NCBI GenBank assembly: GCA_028703175.1
Contig: JAQVNJ010000001.1
Location: forward strand, 135,440 to 199,439
DNA from: JAAYCB01 sp012744395
GTDB lineage: Bacteria; Planctomycetota; Planctomycetia; Pirellulales; Thermoguttaceae
Reading direction: 5' to 3'
DNA length: 64,000 bases
In this document: in pieces, positions 14,359 to 23,047 of the stretch
Position numbering within the stretch: the first letter of the stretch is position 1
How the letters are laid out: the number at the start of each line of letters is the position of its first letter
Position numbers and translations under genes: made by a program
The notes under the pieces: model-generated
What the model was told of the DNA's origin: nothing
The model's database searches: none
Seen by the model: the letters and a program-made list of their open reading frames with translations, nothing else

Positions 14359-15971
14359 GGGGCGGCGCGGGAAAGCGATCGCGGAGTCGGCGCGACTCGG
14401 GCGGCGAAATATCCCTGTTCCCGTTTCTTGCCGTGTTGATCTGCACGATGGGATCGCTGATCCTGCTGCTGGTGGTGATCACCCGCCAGGCGCACCTCCA
14501 GGCGCAAGAGGAGCGCAGCGGCGTGGCCATCGACGGGCAGCAGGAGGAGCAGGCGCTCCGCGGCGAGATCCGCATGGCGCGGCTGATGGTCTCGCAGCTT
14601 GCCGACGCGCAGGAGAAGACGGCGGCCGACCTGGCCGAATCGCGGGCGCGGCTGGGGCAGATCGAGGACCATGCGGCCGCCTTGCGGCGGCGGATCGCCG
14701 CAGCGGAGCAGGCCTGGAATGATCTGGACAAGCTTGGCTCGGGCGGCGCGGCCGAGCGGCGGCAGATCGAGGCGCGGCTGACCCTGCTCAGGGACGAACT
14801 CAAACGCCGCGAGGCGGAGCTGGAGGAGGCGAAAAAGACCGCCGAGACGCAGAAGCCGGCCTACACGATCGTCCCCTATCAAGGGGCGCACGGCACCCGC
14901 CGGCGGCCGATCTACCTGGAATGCCAGGCCGACCGGATCATCCTCCAGCCGGAGGGCATCGTGTTTGGCGAACGCGACTTCGCCGGCCCCTTGGACTCGG
15001 GAAACCCGCTGGATGTAGCGCTGCGAGCGGTGCGCGAATACCTGACCGAGCAGCAGGGTCGGATCGGCAACGGCTCGCCCGAGGAGCCCTATCCACTGCT
15101 GCTGGTCCGCCCGTCGGGCATCTCCGCCTACTATGCCGCGCGTGCGGCGATGCAATCCTGGGGGGCCGAATTCGGCTACGAGTTGATCGGCGAGGACTGG
15201 GACTTGGAGTATTTCCCCGCCGACTCGGCCCTCGCGCGCGCGGTGGCCGCGGCGGTCGAGCCGGCGCGGAGGCGGCAGCGTGCGGCGCTGGCGGCGGCCC
15301 CGAGCCATTACGGCGGTGGGGCCGCGAGTCGGCCCGTCTACTCGGTGCAGCCCTACCGTGGCGGCGTCGTGCGTCGCGACATGGACGGGGGGCACAGCAG
15401 CGGGGGGCTGGTTGCCAGCTCGGCCAGCGGGCGCGTCGGCGCAGCGTTCAGGCCGGGCGGATCGGACGGAACGGGGACAAGCGCCCAGGCGGAGCAGCGC
15501 GGCCCGCCGCCGGGGCGAACCGGCAAGGCGAGCGGCGGGGATGACAAGGGACCGGCAGCCTCGTCCGGCCAGCACGAAACGTTGGACGGCCGAAAGCCGC
15601 AGAGCCTGGCCGCCCTGCGCGGCCGGAATTGGGGACTGCCCGACGCGACCGGCAGCGCGGTCCCGATCACCCGGCCGATTCGCGTCGAGTGTTTTGCGGA
15701 TCGGCTGCTGCTGGTTCCGGAGAAAGGCCTGGCCGACCCGCAGGAGCTACCGCTCGGCGAAGAATTGGCGTCGTCGATTGACGCGTTCGTCTCCGCGATC
15801 TGGGACTACATGGACACCTGGGGCAAGGCGGGGCGGGGAATGTACTGGCGACCGATCCTTAATGTTTACACCGGCCTGGGTGGCGAGACCCGCGCTGTCG
15901 AACTGGAATCGCTGCTCAAGGACAGCGGGTTGGACGTCCACCCGGCGGGGCGGCTGGCGGTGATGCCATGA
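14355..15971 (+). CDS. ExbD-like single-span protein with coiled coil and duplicated domain
   Basis: A 538-residue protein of unknown function. After a basic N-terminus there is one membrane span (about 20-44, ISLFPFLAVLICTMGSLILL), arranged as in ExbD/TolR. Residues 55-165 are a charged coiled coil. A domain at about 170-300 (RPIYLECQADRIILQPEG) appears again at about 430-538 (RPIRVECFADRLLLVPEK), with a Gly/Arg/Ala-rich linker between. Both copies end in a segment pairing a beta strand with an amphipathic helix, compatible with the periplasmic ExbD fold. It overlaps both neighbours by four bases (ATGA), so the three proteins are probably made in fixed proportion. I see no OmpA-like peptidoglycan-binding motif, which argues against MotB or ZorB. 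Confidence 0.7.
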   Translation: MRGGAGKRSRSRRDSGGEISLFPFLAVLICTMGSLILLLVVITRQAHLQAQEERSGVAIDGQQEEQALRGEIRMARLMVSQLADAQEKTAADLAESRARLGQIEDHAAALRRRIAAAEQAWNDLDKLGSGGAAERRQIEARLTLLRDELKRREAELEEAKKTAETQKPAYTIVPYQGAHGTRRRPIYLECQADRIILQPEGIVFGERDFAGPLDSGNPLDVALRAVREYLTEQQGRIGNGSPEEPYPLLLVRPSGISAYYAARAAMQSWGAEFGYELIGEDWDLEYFPADSALARAVAAAVEPARRRQRAALAAAPSHYGGGAASRPVYSVQPYRGGVVRRDMDGGHSSGGLVASSASGRVGAAFRPGGSDGTGTSAQAEQRGPPPGRTGKASGGDDKGPAASSGQHETLDGRKPQSLAALRGRNWGLPDATGSAVPITRPIRVECFADRLLLVPEKGLADPQELPLGEELASSIDAFVSAIWDYMDTWGKAGRGMYWRPILNVYTGLGGETRAVELESLLKDSGLDVHPAGRLAVMP

Positions 15972-16984
15972 CTCGACGTTCACCAAGAGAGAATGACCAG
16001 CCCGGCCACGATTCCTTTCTGGACATCGTGTCGAACATTGTCGGCATCCTGATCATCCTCGTGATGGTGACGGGTGTCCGGGCGAAGAACGACCTTCCTG
16101 TTGATGGCCCGCCCGGCGGCGGGACAGCCATCGCGGCCCTCGCCGGCCAGCTCGAGGCCGAGCGAGCGCGGCTCGACCAGTGGCGCTCGGAAGCCCTCCA
16201 GCAGAGTCGGCAAGTCGACGAAATCGAGGAACTGGTGAAAGTCCGCGATCGGGAGCGGCTTCTGCTGGCGACTGCCGCTGAAGCCCTCGCCCGCAAGCTC
16301 GCCGAGCGCCGCGGAAGACTGGACGCCGAGGCCCAAGCCCAGTTCGATCGATCGCGCGAGCTGGCCGCGACCCAGGCGGAGCTCGATCGGCTGGCCAGCG
16401 CCCAGCTCCAGCTCGAGGCCGCAAAACCGGCCGCGATCCTCGTCGAAGCACTGCCAACGCCGCTGGGGCAGACGGTACACGGCGATGAAGCGCATTTTCA
16501 GCTCAGCGGCGGGCGGATCATCTGGATTCCGCTCACGCAGCTTCTCGAAGAGTTCAAGACCGACGCTCGCAGCAAGGCTTCCCAACTGCTTTCGATGCCC
16601 GAACTGACCGACACGATCGGCCCCTACGGCGGATTCCGGCTTCGCTACACCCTCCAGCGCCGGCAGATGTCGCCCGAGATGGCGATGGCCGCCGGTGGCG
16701 GCCCGTTTGCGCAGCTCCGCCAATGGACCTTGATCCCGACCTCCAACGAGCTGGGCGAGCCGGTTGACGAAGCACTCCGCGAGGGCTCGCGGTTTCGCGC
16801 GGTTGTCCGCGGGCTTCCGCGTACGACGACGATCACGATCTGGACTTATGAAGACAGCTTCGACGCATTTCGGCGGATCAAGCAGGAACTGTTCGCGCTC
16901 GGTTTCGACACGGCCGCCAGACCGCTCCCCTTGGGCGTGCCGATCAGCGGGTCGCCCAGCGGCAGCAAATCGTCGGCGCAGTGA
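15968..16984 (+). CDS. Second ExbD-like single-span coiled-coil protein
   Basis: A 338-residue protein with one membrane span at about residues 17-38 (FLDIVSNIVGILIILVMVTG), a coiled coil at about 45-150 and a C-terminal globular domain (about 165-325) containing GGRIIWIPLTQLLEEF and a terminal strand-helix element (TITIWTYEDSFDAFRRIKQE). The layout parallels the protein encoded just upstream, but the sequence is different. DIVSN within the span carries an acidic residue where ExbD and TolR have their essential Asp, so it may complete the ion channel with the ExbB-like protein. It starts inside the upstream stop (ATGA). Its function is not known, and the pairing is inferred from gene order. 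Confidence 0.68.
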   Translation: MTRRSPRENDQPGHDSFLDIVSNIVGILIILVMVTGVRAKNDLPVDGPPGGGTAIAALAGQLEAERARLDQWRSEALQQSRQVDEIEELVKVRDRERLLLATAAEALARKLAERRGRLDAEAQAQFDRSRELAATQAELDRLASAQLQLEAAKPAAILVEALPTPLGQTVHGDEAHFQLSGGRIIWIPLTQLLEEFKTDARSKASQLLSMPELTDTIGPYGGFRLRYTLQRRQMSPEMAMAAGGGPFAQLRQWTLIPTSNELGEPVDEALREGSRFRAVVRGLPRTTTITIWTYEDSFDAFRRIKQELFALGFDTAARPLPLGVPISGSPSGSKSSAQ

Positions 16985-17005
16985 GCCGGCAGGGCTCCGG
17001 CCCAT

Positions 17006-18358
17006 TCAGGCCACCGCCCGGCGAATTCCGTTCTCCACGGCGGCGGCGATGCGATCGAGCTGGTCGAGCGAGATCGCCAGGGGCGGAATGATCACCACCA
17101 CGTTGCCCAGGGGGCGGAGCAGGACGCCCTCCTTGCGGGCATGGTCGCAGACGCGGATGCCCCGTTTCTCTTCCCACGGATAGGGCTCCTTGGTCGCCTC
17201 CCGGCGGACCAGTTCAATCCCCGCCAGCAGGCCGCACTGGCGGACATGGCCGATGTGCGCGAGGCCGGCGATCCGCTCGAGGTGCTCGGCCAGCCGGGCG
17301 ATCTTGGGCTGCATTGTCGCGAGGGTCTGCTCTTCGTCGAAGACATCGAGCGTGGCCAGGGCGACGGCCGCTCCGAGCGGGTTTCCGCCGTAGGTATGGC
17401 CGTGAAAGAACGCTTTCGACTCGGCGTAGGTTCCCAGGAAGGCTTGCCAGATGCGATCGGTGGTGAGCGTTGCCGCCATCGGCATGTAGCCGCCCGTCAG
17501 GCCCTTGGCCAGACAGAGGAAGTCGGGGGAGACCTGCTCCTGCTCGCAGGCGAACATTTTCCCGGTCCGGCCCATGCCCACGGCCACTTCGTCGGCGATC
17601 AGGAGGACGTCGTACTTGCGGGTCAACTCGCGGACCGCGCGGAGGTAGCCGGGGGGGTGGACGATCATCCCGGCGGCCGCCTGCACCAGGGGTTCGATCA
17701 CCATCGCGGCGATCCGCTGATGGTGCTCGGCGAGAACCGACTCGAGGCGGCCCACGGCGTCGCTGAGAACCTCCCCTTCGGAAACACCCGGCGGCGGCCG
17801 GTAGGGATCGGGTGCGGGCAGGCGATCCGTGGCGAACAGGAGCGGCTTGAACATCGCGTGGAAGCGGGCGACGCCGCCGACGCTGACGCTGCCGATCGTG
17901 TCGCCGTGGTAGGCCTCGCTGAGGGCGAGGTAGCGGGTCTTCTCCGGCCGCGGCCGCTCGCACTGGCGCCAGTATTGGAAGGCCAGCTTCAGGGCGACCT
18001 CGACCGCCGTCGCTCCGTCGTCGGAGAAGAACACGTGCTGGAGGCCGGGCGGGGCCAGATCGACCAGCCGCCTGGCCAAACGGATCGTCGTCGGATTGGA
18101 GCATCCCAGGGCGGTCACGTGGGCGACGCGGTCGAGCTGCTGGCGGAGCGCAGCGTCGAGCCGGGGATGGCGATGGCCATGCACATTGCACCACAGGCTG
18201 CTCGTGCCGTCGATGTAGCGGTTGCCGTGGATGTCGATCAGCGTGCAGCCGTCGCCCTGCTCGAGGATCAACGGTTCGTACTCGGCCATCTGGGTGAAGG
18301 GGTGCCAGACGAGTTGGCGGTCCCATCGGGCGAGTTGTTCCCTTGAAACGCTTGGCAT
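17006..18358 (-). CDS. bioA: Adenosylmethionine-8-amino-7-oxononanoate aminotransferase
   Basis: A 450-residue PLP enzyme of biotin synthesis; it uses S-adenosylmethionine as amino donor to make 7,8-diaminopelargonate from KAPA. Features are WHPFTQM at 18-24 (substrate loop), SLWCNVHGH (54-62), the phosphate-binding SDDGATAVE (112-120), LIADEVAVGMGRTG with D256, and the PLP lysine K285 (CLAKGLTGG). Length and motifs match BioA rather than other class III transaminases. The ATG at 18358 starts just before the conserved N-terminus and lies 14 bases after the stop of the SAM-cleaving enzyme upstream. No other biotin genes are in the window. Confidence 0.93.
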   Translation of the reverse strand: MPSVSREQLARWDRQLVWHPFTQMAEYEPLILEQGDGCTLIDIHGNRYIDGTSSLWCNVHGHRHPRLDAALRQQLDRVAHVTALGCSNPTTIRLARRLVDLAPPGLQHVFFSDDGATAVEVALKLAFQYWRQCERPRPEKTRYLALSEAYHGDTIGSVSVGGVARFHAMFKPLLFATDRLPAPDPYRPPPGVSEGEVLSDAVGRLESVLAEHHQRIAAMVIEPLVQAAAGMIVHPPGYLRAVRELTRKYDVLLIADEVAVGMGRTGKMFACEQEQVSPDFLCLAKGLTGGYMPMAATLTTDRIWQAFLGTYAESKAFFHGHTYGGNPLGAAVALATLDVFDEEQTLATMQPKIARLAEHLERIAGLAHIGHVRQCGLLAGIELVRREATKEPYPWEEKRGIRVCDHARKEGVLLRPLGNVVVIIPPLAISLDQLDRIAAAVENGIRRAVA

Positions 18359-18372
18359 GATGTCGTCCGTTG

Positions 18373-19158
18373 TCAGTCCCAGGCCACCGTGACCGGCATC
18401 CCCGGACGGAGCCCCAGGCGGCGCGAGGCGTTGTCGTCGACGACTGCCAGCTCGAGGCGGTTGGTGGAACCGACCAGGGCGATGAACATGCCGGCGTGCT
18501 GCTGGGCGTAGGCGCTGAGGATGCCCCATGTTTCGTAGATTCCGCAGACCGTGCAGACGCGTTCGTCGGTCGGATAACCCTCCAGCAGGTCGGCCGTGAT
18601 GTTGGTGATCAGGTTGCCGAACGAGTCGATTTCGAGAACGACTCCGTCGATGCGTCCGGGGCGGATGCGCGGTTTGGGCAAATCGAGAGATTTGACCAGG
18701 GCGACCTCGGATCCCAGGTCGGCAGGATTCAGCCCGAGGCTCAGGTGGGCTGCCACGGGCGCCATGATGTCGCGGCCGTGGAACGTACTGGAGACGGGCG
18801 TCCGCCAGAAACGGGGGTTTTCCAGGCGGATGATCCGGCTCGGGGCCCGCCTGCCGATCAGTTCGCTGAGCAGACCGTTGTCGGGCGAGACGTAATGCTG
18901 GCTGCCGATCTGGGCGTAGACGATCGGCCGGCCGGTGCCGACGCCCGGATCGATCACCGCCACGTGGATCGTCCCCTCGGGAAACAGCCACGAGACGTCG
19001 GCCAGGACAAGCGCGCCCTGGCGGATGTCCTGCGGGCGGATGTCGTGGCTGAGGTCGACGAGGGTCGCGTCCGGGTTGATCGAGAGGATCACCCCTTTGA
19101 TCGCCGCCACGTAGGGGCTGCCCATGCCAAAATCAGTCGTTAGCGTGATGATGCTCAC
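18373..19158 (-). CDS. S-adenosyl-L-methionine hydroxide adenosyltransferase (DUF62)
   Basis: A 261-residue member of the SAM hydroxide adenosyltransferase/chlorinase/fluorinase family, which splits SAM with water into adenosine and methionine. The catalytic trio of the hydrolase type is present as D70 (VIDPGVGT), R77 and H127 (TFHGRD), and SPDNGLLS and TTDFGMGSPY match the family. This points to water rather than halide as nucleophile. I chose the GTG at 19158 because it overlaps the gatB stop (GTGA); an in-frame TTG at 19182 would add eight residues inside gatB. The gene ends 14 bases before bioA, which also consumes SAM. Confidence 0.9.
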   Translation of the reverse strand: MSIITLTTDFGMGSPYVAAIKGVILSINPDATLVDLSHDIRPQDIRQGALVLADVSWLFPEGTIHVAVIDPGVGTGRPIVYAQIGSQHYVSPDNGLLSELIGRRAPSRIIRLENPRFWRTPVSSTFHGRDIMAPVAAHLSLGLNPADLGSEVALVKSLDLPKPRIRPGRIDGVVLEIDSFGNLITNITADLLEGYPTDERVCTVCGIYETWGILSAYAQQHAGMFIALVGSTNRLELAVVDDNASRRLGLRPGMPVTVAWD

Positions 19159-20624
19159 ATGCGCTGGACGAGTTGGAGGCAAATCTCGCGGACCCGCGTC
19201 GCATTGACGTTCGGATTCCTTTTCTTCGCCTGGCCGATCAGGGCGCCGGCTGCTTTTAGTCTACCCTGCTTCAGATCGTCGACAACCTTCGGGTTGGACG
19301 CCAGCAGTTCCGCGCAGAGCGTTTCGAGGTCCGCCTCGTCGACTTGGACAATTCCCAGGGCGTCGATCGCCGCGGCGGCCGACTTGCCCGTGGCGAGCAT
19401 TTCCGCGAGGACCTCGCGGCCCCGGCTGGTCTCCATCTTGCCCGACTGCACCTCGTCGATCAGCCGGCCGAGCTCCGCGGGAGGGACGGGGAACTGCTCG
19501 ATGGGCATCTGCCGTTCATTCAGTACCCGCAAGACCGATTGCTGAACCCAGTTGGCGGCCGCCTTGCCGTCGCGGCAGGCCTCGGCCGCGGCGATGAAAT
19601 AATCGACCAGCGGGCGCCCCTGGCTGACCAGGACATCGCTGTCGTAAGGGGTGATGCCGAACTGGCCGACGAGCCGCGTGCGCAAGTCGGCCGGCAACTC
19701 GCCGAGCGATTGGCGGACGTGAGCGATCGCGTCTTCGCTGATCGTCACCGGCGCCAAGTCCGGATCGGGAAAGTAGCGGTAATCGCTCGACTCTTCCTTC
19801 GACCGCTGGGGCCGGGTGATCTGCGCCTCTTCCTCCCAGCCGCGGGTCTGCTTGGGCACGTCTCCGATCCGCTGCCCCGTCTCCTGCCAGAGTTCCCATT
19901 GCCGCTGGGCTTCGTAGGCCAGGGCCCGCTCCACCGCGCGGAAACTGTTCATGTTCTTCACTTCCACGATCGGCGTGGCGACGTTTCCCTCGGGCGTGGC
20001 GACGTGAAGGTTGATGTTGGCATCGACCCGCAGGCTCCCCTCCTGCATGTTGCAGTCGGACACGCCGAGGTAGTTCAGCAGCAGCTTCAGTTCCGTGAGG
20101 TAGTTCTTGGCTTCGGCGGGCGAGCGCAAGTCGGGCTGGCTGACGATTTCCAGAAGCGGCGTGCCGGCGCGGTTCAAGTCGATCCGGCTGTCGGCCTTGC
20201 CGGCCACTTCGTCGTGCATGCTCTTGCCGGCGTCCTCTTCGAGGTGCGCGCGGATGATCCGGATCCGCCGCACTTGGCCCTCCTGTTCCGGGTCGGGGAT
20301 GTCCAGATGCCCGTCGCGGCTCAGCGGCATGTCGTACTGGCTGATCTGGTATCCCTTCGGCAGGTCGGGATAGTAGTAGTTCTTCCGATCCCACTTGGTG
20401 AGCCGGGCGATCTGGCAGTTCAGCCCCAGGGCCGCCTTGACGGAAAGCAGGTAGGCCTGGCGATTCATCACCGGAAGCGCGCCGGGCGTGCCCGTGCAGA
20501 CCACGCAGGTCTGGGTGTTCGGCGCCGCGCCGAACGCGGTGCTACAGCCGCAGAAAAGCTTGCTGGAGGTCAGCAACTGGACGTGGACCTCCAGGCCAAT
20601 GATGATCGCGTAGGGTTTATTCAT
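19155..20624 (-). CDS. gatB: Aspartyl/glutamyl-tRNA amidotransferase subunit B
   Basis: A 489-residue GatB, the tRNA-binding kinase and transamidase subunit of GatCAB, which converts misacylated Glu-tRNA(Gln) or Asp-tRNA(Asn) to the correct amide form. Zinc ligands C25, C27, C40 and C43 are present; the cradle domain includes LEVHVQL and IRAHLEEDAGK, and the C-terminal helical YqeY-like tail ends with VREICLQLVQRM. Length is normal. The gene is separated from gatC and gatA by a 2.3-kb glycosidase-like gene on the same strand, 48 bases upstream of this start. Confidence 0.96.
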   Translation of the reverse strand: MNKPYAIIIGLEVHVQLLTSSKLFCGCSTAFGAAPNTQTCVVCTGTPGALPVMNRQAYLLSVKAALGLNCQIARLTKWDRKNYYYPDLPKGYQISQYDMPLSRDGHLDIPDPEQEGQVRRIRIIRAHLEEDAGKSMHDEVAGKADSRIDLNRAGTPLLEIVSQPDLRSPAEAKNYLTELKLLLNYLGVSDCNMQEGSLRVDANINLHVATPEGNVATPIVEVKNMNSFRAVERALAYEAQRQWELWQETGQRIGDVPKQTRGWEEEAQITRPQRSKEESSDYRYFPDPDLAPVTISEDAIAHVRQSLGELPADLRTRLVGQFGITPYDSDVLVSQGRPLVDYFIAAAEACRDGKAAANWVQQSVLRVLNERQMPIEQFPVPPAELGRLIDEVQSGKMETSRGREVLAEMLATGKSAAAAIDALGIVQVDEADLETLCAELLASNPKVVDDLKQGRLKAAGALIGQAKKRNPNVNATRVREICLQLVQRM

Positions 20625-20671
20625 GGCAATTAGGGTGCACCGAGAAGCGTCCGCAGTGGTCTTGTCCCTGG

Positions 20672-22957
20672 TTACTCGACTTCAACGAAGACCCCCTCGC
20701 CCGGCGGAAGCGCCAGATGATAGAACCCGTCGCCGCCGGCGGTCAATGCCGTCCGCTGCCCGCGAGGCCAGGCGACGACCGTCGAGCCGGCGATCTTCAG
20801 CTTGACGTGCGCTGTTTTGACTGCCTCCAACTCGCTCATGTTGACGACCGTCAGCGCGGTTGCCGGGCCGTCGGTTTCCGCGAAACACCCGACCAGCAGC
20901 GGGTCGTCGCACTCAATCCGCTCGATCGTCGAGAATCTCCGGACCGGGGCGCTGAACTTCAGGTACGGCGTATCGTCCGTGCAGTTGTGGGCCAGCGCGC
21001 CGATGTTCTGATACCGGACGAAGGCATCGGAAATGTTGCGAATCTCCTTGAAGACCGTCGCGGCGTCGTACCAGGCGTTGGTTCGCTTCCCGTCGACCGT
21101 GATGAGCGACGGGCATTCCGGCCGACTCCCGGCGTACGTCCAGCAGAGCAGACCCTTGCAGCCAAACGACAGCATGCAGTACGACTGCCAGCGGAACTCC
21201 GCTTCCGTCGGGGTCCGTTTGCTGGGGACCCAGGCGAACGTCTGGATGCAGCACCAGAAATCCTTGTGATGCTCCCGGGCGGAGGCCGCGATGATATTGA
21301 TCGATTCGCAATAGTCCTTGTAGGTGGCGCGTTGGCCCTTGGCCCAGTTGAGCGGGTAGATATCCGTACAGATATACGGCGGATCGAACTTCTCGCAGAA
21401 CGCGTCGCAGTACTTCTTGTACAAGTCGGGATCGGAATCGTAGTATTCGATCGCGGCCGCCGCGGCTCCGTATTTCAACTGCGCCGCGTTGGCGTACATC
21501 GGAAGCAGGTTGATGTACGGCAGCTTGCCGCCGGTTTCCTTGTAGTACGCATTGCAGATCTCGGCGAGCCGGTCGTACTGGTCCGTTCCCGGCTCGTCGG
21601 CAACGTAGGTTCCGGCGAAACACGGATGGTCGAAGTATTCGGCGGTCGCCACGGCGGGGTTCTGGTACGCCCCGTCGCCGAGGATCAGCTCGACGCCATA
21701 CCTGTCGCAGTCCCTGAGCAGCCTTTCCCTGTGGTCGGAGCCGGCCAGCGCGCCGTGGGCGATGATCCAGTCGAATCCGCCAGCGCTGTATGTTTCGATG
21801 AAATCGTCTCCGATCGCCTCCCGGCGCGGATTGACCCAGGCTCCGATGCGGATCCGATCGCGCGTCAGGTACTCGCTGGTATAGGGAGATTCGATCGCGG
21901 TTCCTAGCGCGGTTTCGACGGCCGCCTTCAGAACGGCGGCGGCTTCGGCCCGCGTAGCCGGCTGGGCGTCCGTTTTCAGGTCGATGTCGTACTCGTCCAG
22001 CAACTCCGCCGCAGCGTTCCAGTCGGAATCGGAAAGCGGATCGTGCGGGCGGAAACGCCCCTCCGCGACCCCGCCGAGCAATTCCCGCGCAACGGCGAAT
22101 CGAATCGCCGACCGGGTCTCTATCGCCAGGCCGGAAAGGTCGTCCAACGGAAAATCCTCACTGGCCAGCCGGTAGACTCCCGGTTTCCTGGCGACGAAGC
22201 GGGTGAATCCGCGGCGGTTCGTCTGGCAGACGGGAACAACGGATTCCCCGCCCGCGGCGTCTTTCGGGCGGAACCGGACAACGGTCGTTTCGGACGGATT
22301 GTCGATCGCCGTCGAGCGGAGCATGAAGTCGGCCTGGTCGAACCCGTCGGACAGGCAGCCGCCGGGAACGAGGACCCGCTCGAGCGGCGCGGTGAAGGAT
22401 GTCGGCTGCGAATAGTCGGGGGCGTCCACCGCCGCATCGAGAAAGCGTTGAGCCTCCGCCTCCGACGGGAAGAACCCGAGTCGCGAAACGTGATAGACGG
22501 AATCCGGATCGCTCGGATTGGTCGGGTCGAACCGGAACGAAGTGATCGAGCCGGTCCAGTTCTGATGGCTGAACGAGCGCATGTCGACGATCGCGGTCCG
22601 CCATGTGTCGTCGCCGACGACGGGAAACATGGAATAACTCTCGTCGGAAAGGACGGTCAACGTATCGGTCGTAAAGAACAGGCCTGCCTGCGTGATCCGC
22701 GTCTTGTACCGGTACCGAACAGCGAAGAACGGCCGCTCTTCGGCGAGGAACGCGTCAGCCGGGCTCATCGGAACGGTCAGCGTGAGGTCCGTTCCGGTCG
22801 CAATCAACTTGGTCAACCCGACTTCGCGGTAGAGTTGCCCCTGCCCAAGCGAAATCGACGCCGCGTCCGGTCCGTTGTTGAAAACCCAGACCGGCTCGCG
22901 CGCCAGAAGGGAGCCGGCGGATACGATGATTGACAGGAAGAGGATGGACTGCTTCAT
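20672..22957 (-). CDS. Large secreted glycosidase-like (TIM-barrel) protein between gatA and gatB
   Basis: A 761-residue exported protein with a Sec signal (residues 1-19, ending SLLA). Residues 20-260 are beta-rich and probably carbohydrate-binding. Residues about 280-350 (GGVAEGRFRPHDPLSDSDWN, then ATRAEAAAVL) resemble one or two degenerate S-layer-homology motifs. Residues about 360-690 look like a glycosidase TIM barrel, with E455 in YVADEPG as a likely acid/base and a second acidic cluster near CWTYAGSRPE. A small beta domain (about 690-761) closes the protein. No GH family can be assigned with confidence; GH42-like or an unassigned planctomycete family is most likely. It interrupts the gat genes, with 90 bases from gatA and 47 to gatB. 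Confidence 0.75.
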   Translation of the reverse strand: MKQSILFLSIIVSAGSLLAREPVWVFNNGPDAASISLGQGQLYREVGLTKLIATGTDLTLTVPMSPADAFLAEERPFFAVRYRYKTRITQAGLFFTTDTLTVLSDESYSMFPVVGDDTWRTAIVDMRSFSHQNWTGSITSFRFDPTNPSDPDSVYHVSRLGFFPSEAEAQRFLDAAVDAPDYSQPTSFTAPLERVLVPGGCLSDGFDQADFMLRSTAIDNPSETTVVRFRPKDAAGGESVVPVCQTNRRGFTRFVARKPGVYRLASEDFPLDDLSGLAIETRSAIRFAVARELLGGVAEGRFRPHDPLSDSDWNAAAELLDEYDIDLKTDAQPATRAEAAAVLKAAVETALGTAIESPYTSEYLTRDRIRIGAWVNPRREAIGDDFIETYSAGGFDWIIAHGALAGSDHRERLLRDCDRYGVELILGDGAYQNPAVATAEYFDHPCFAGTYVADEPGTDQYDRLAEICNAYYKETGGKLPYINLLPMYANAAQLKYGAAAAAIEYYDSDPDLYKKYCDAFCEKFDPPYICTDIYPLNWAKGQRATYKDYCESINIIAASAREHHKDFWCCIQTFAWVPSKRTPTEAEFRWQSYCMLSFGCKGLLCWTYAGSRPECPSLITVDGKRTNAWYDAATVFKEIRNISDAFVRYQNIGALAHNCTDDTPYLKFSAPVRRFSTIERIECDDPLLVGCFAETDGPATALTVVNMSELEAVKTAHVKLKIAGSTVVAWPRGQRTALTAGGDGFYHLALPPGEGVFVEVE

Positions 22958-23047
22958 CGGGTGGCGAGGGGGCTTGCTGGGTATTTTTGGGAATCGGCGG
23001 GTGGCCCGCGGGAGCGATGGCGCGAACGCATCCCTCGACCAGGGGTT

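Noticed and set aside
13183..16984. Zorya-type defence (ZorA/ZorB) for the three-gene membrane unit
   Set aside because: The channel protein with long coiled coil is similar in layout to ZorA, but neither partner has an OmpA-like domain and no ZorC, ZorD or ZorE helicase/nuclease gene is near.
20672..22957. Genuine S-layer anchor in the glycosidase-like protein
   Set aside because: The resemblance to SLH motifs is partial and the flanking residues do not repeat three times as in true SLH proteins. Kept only as a note in the findings.
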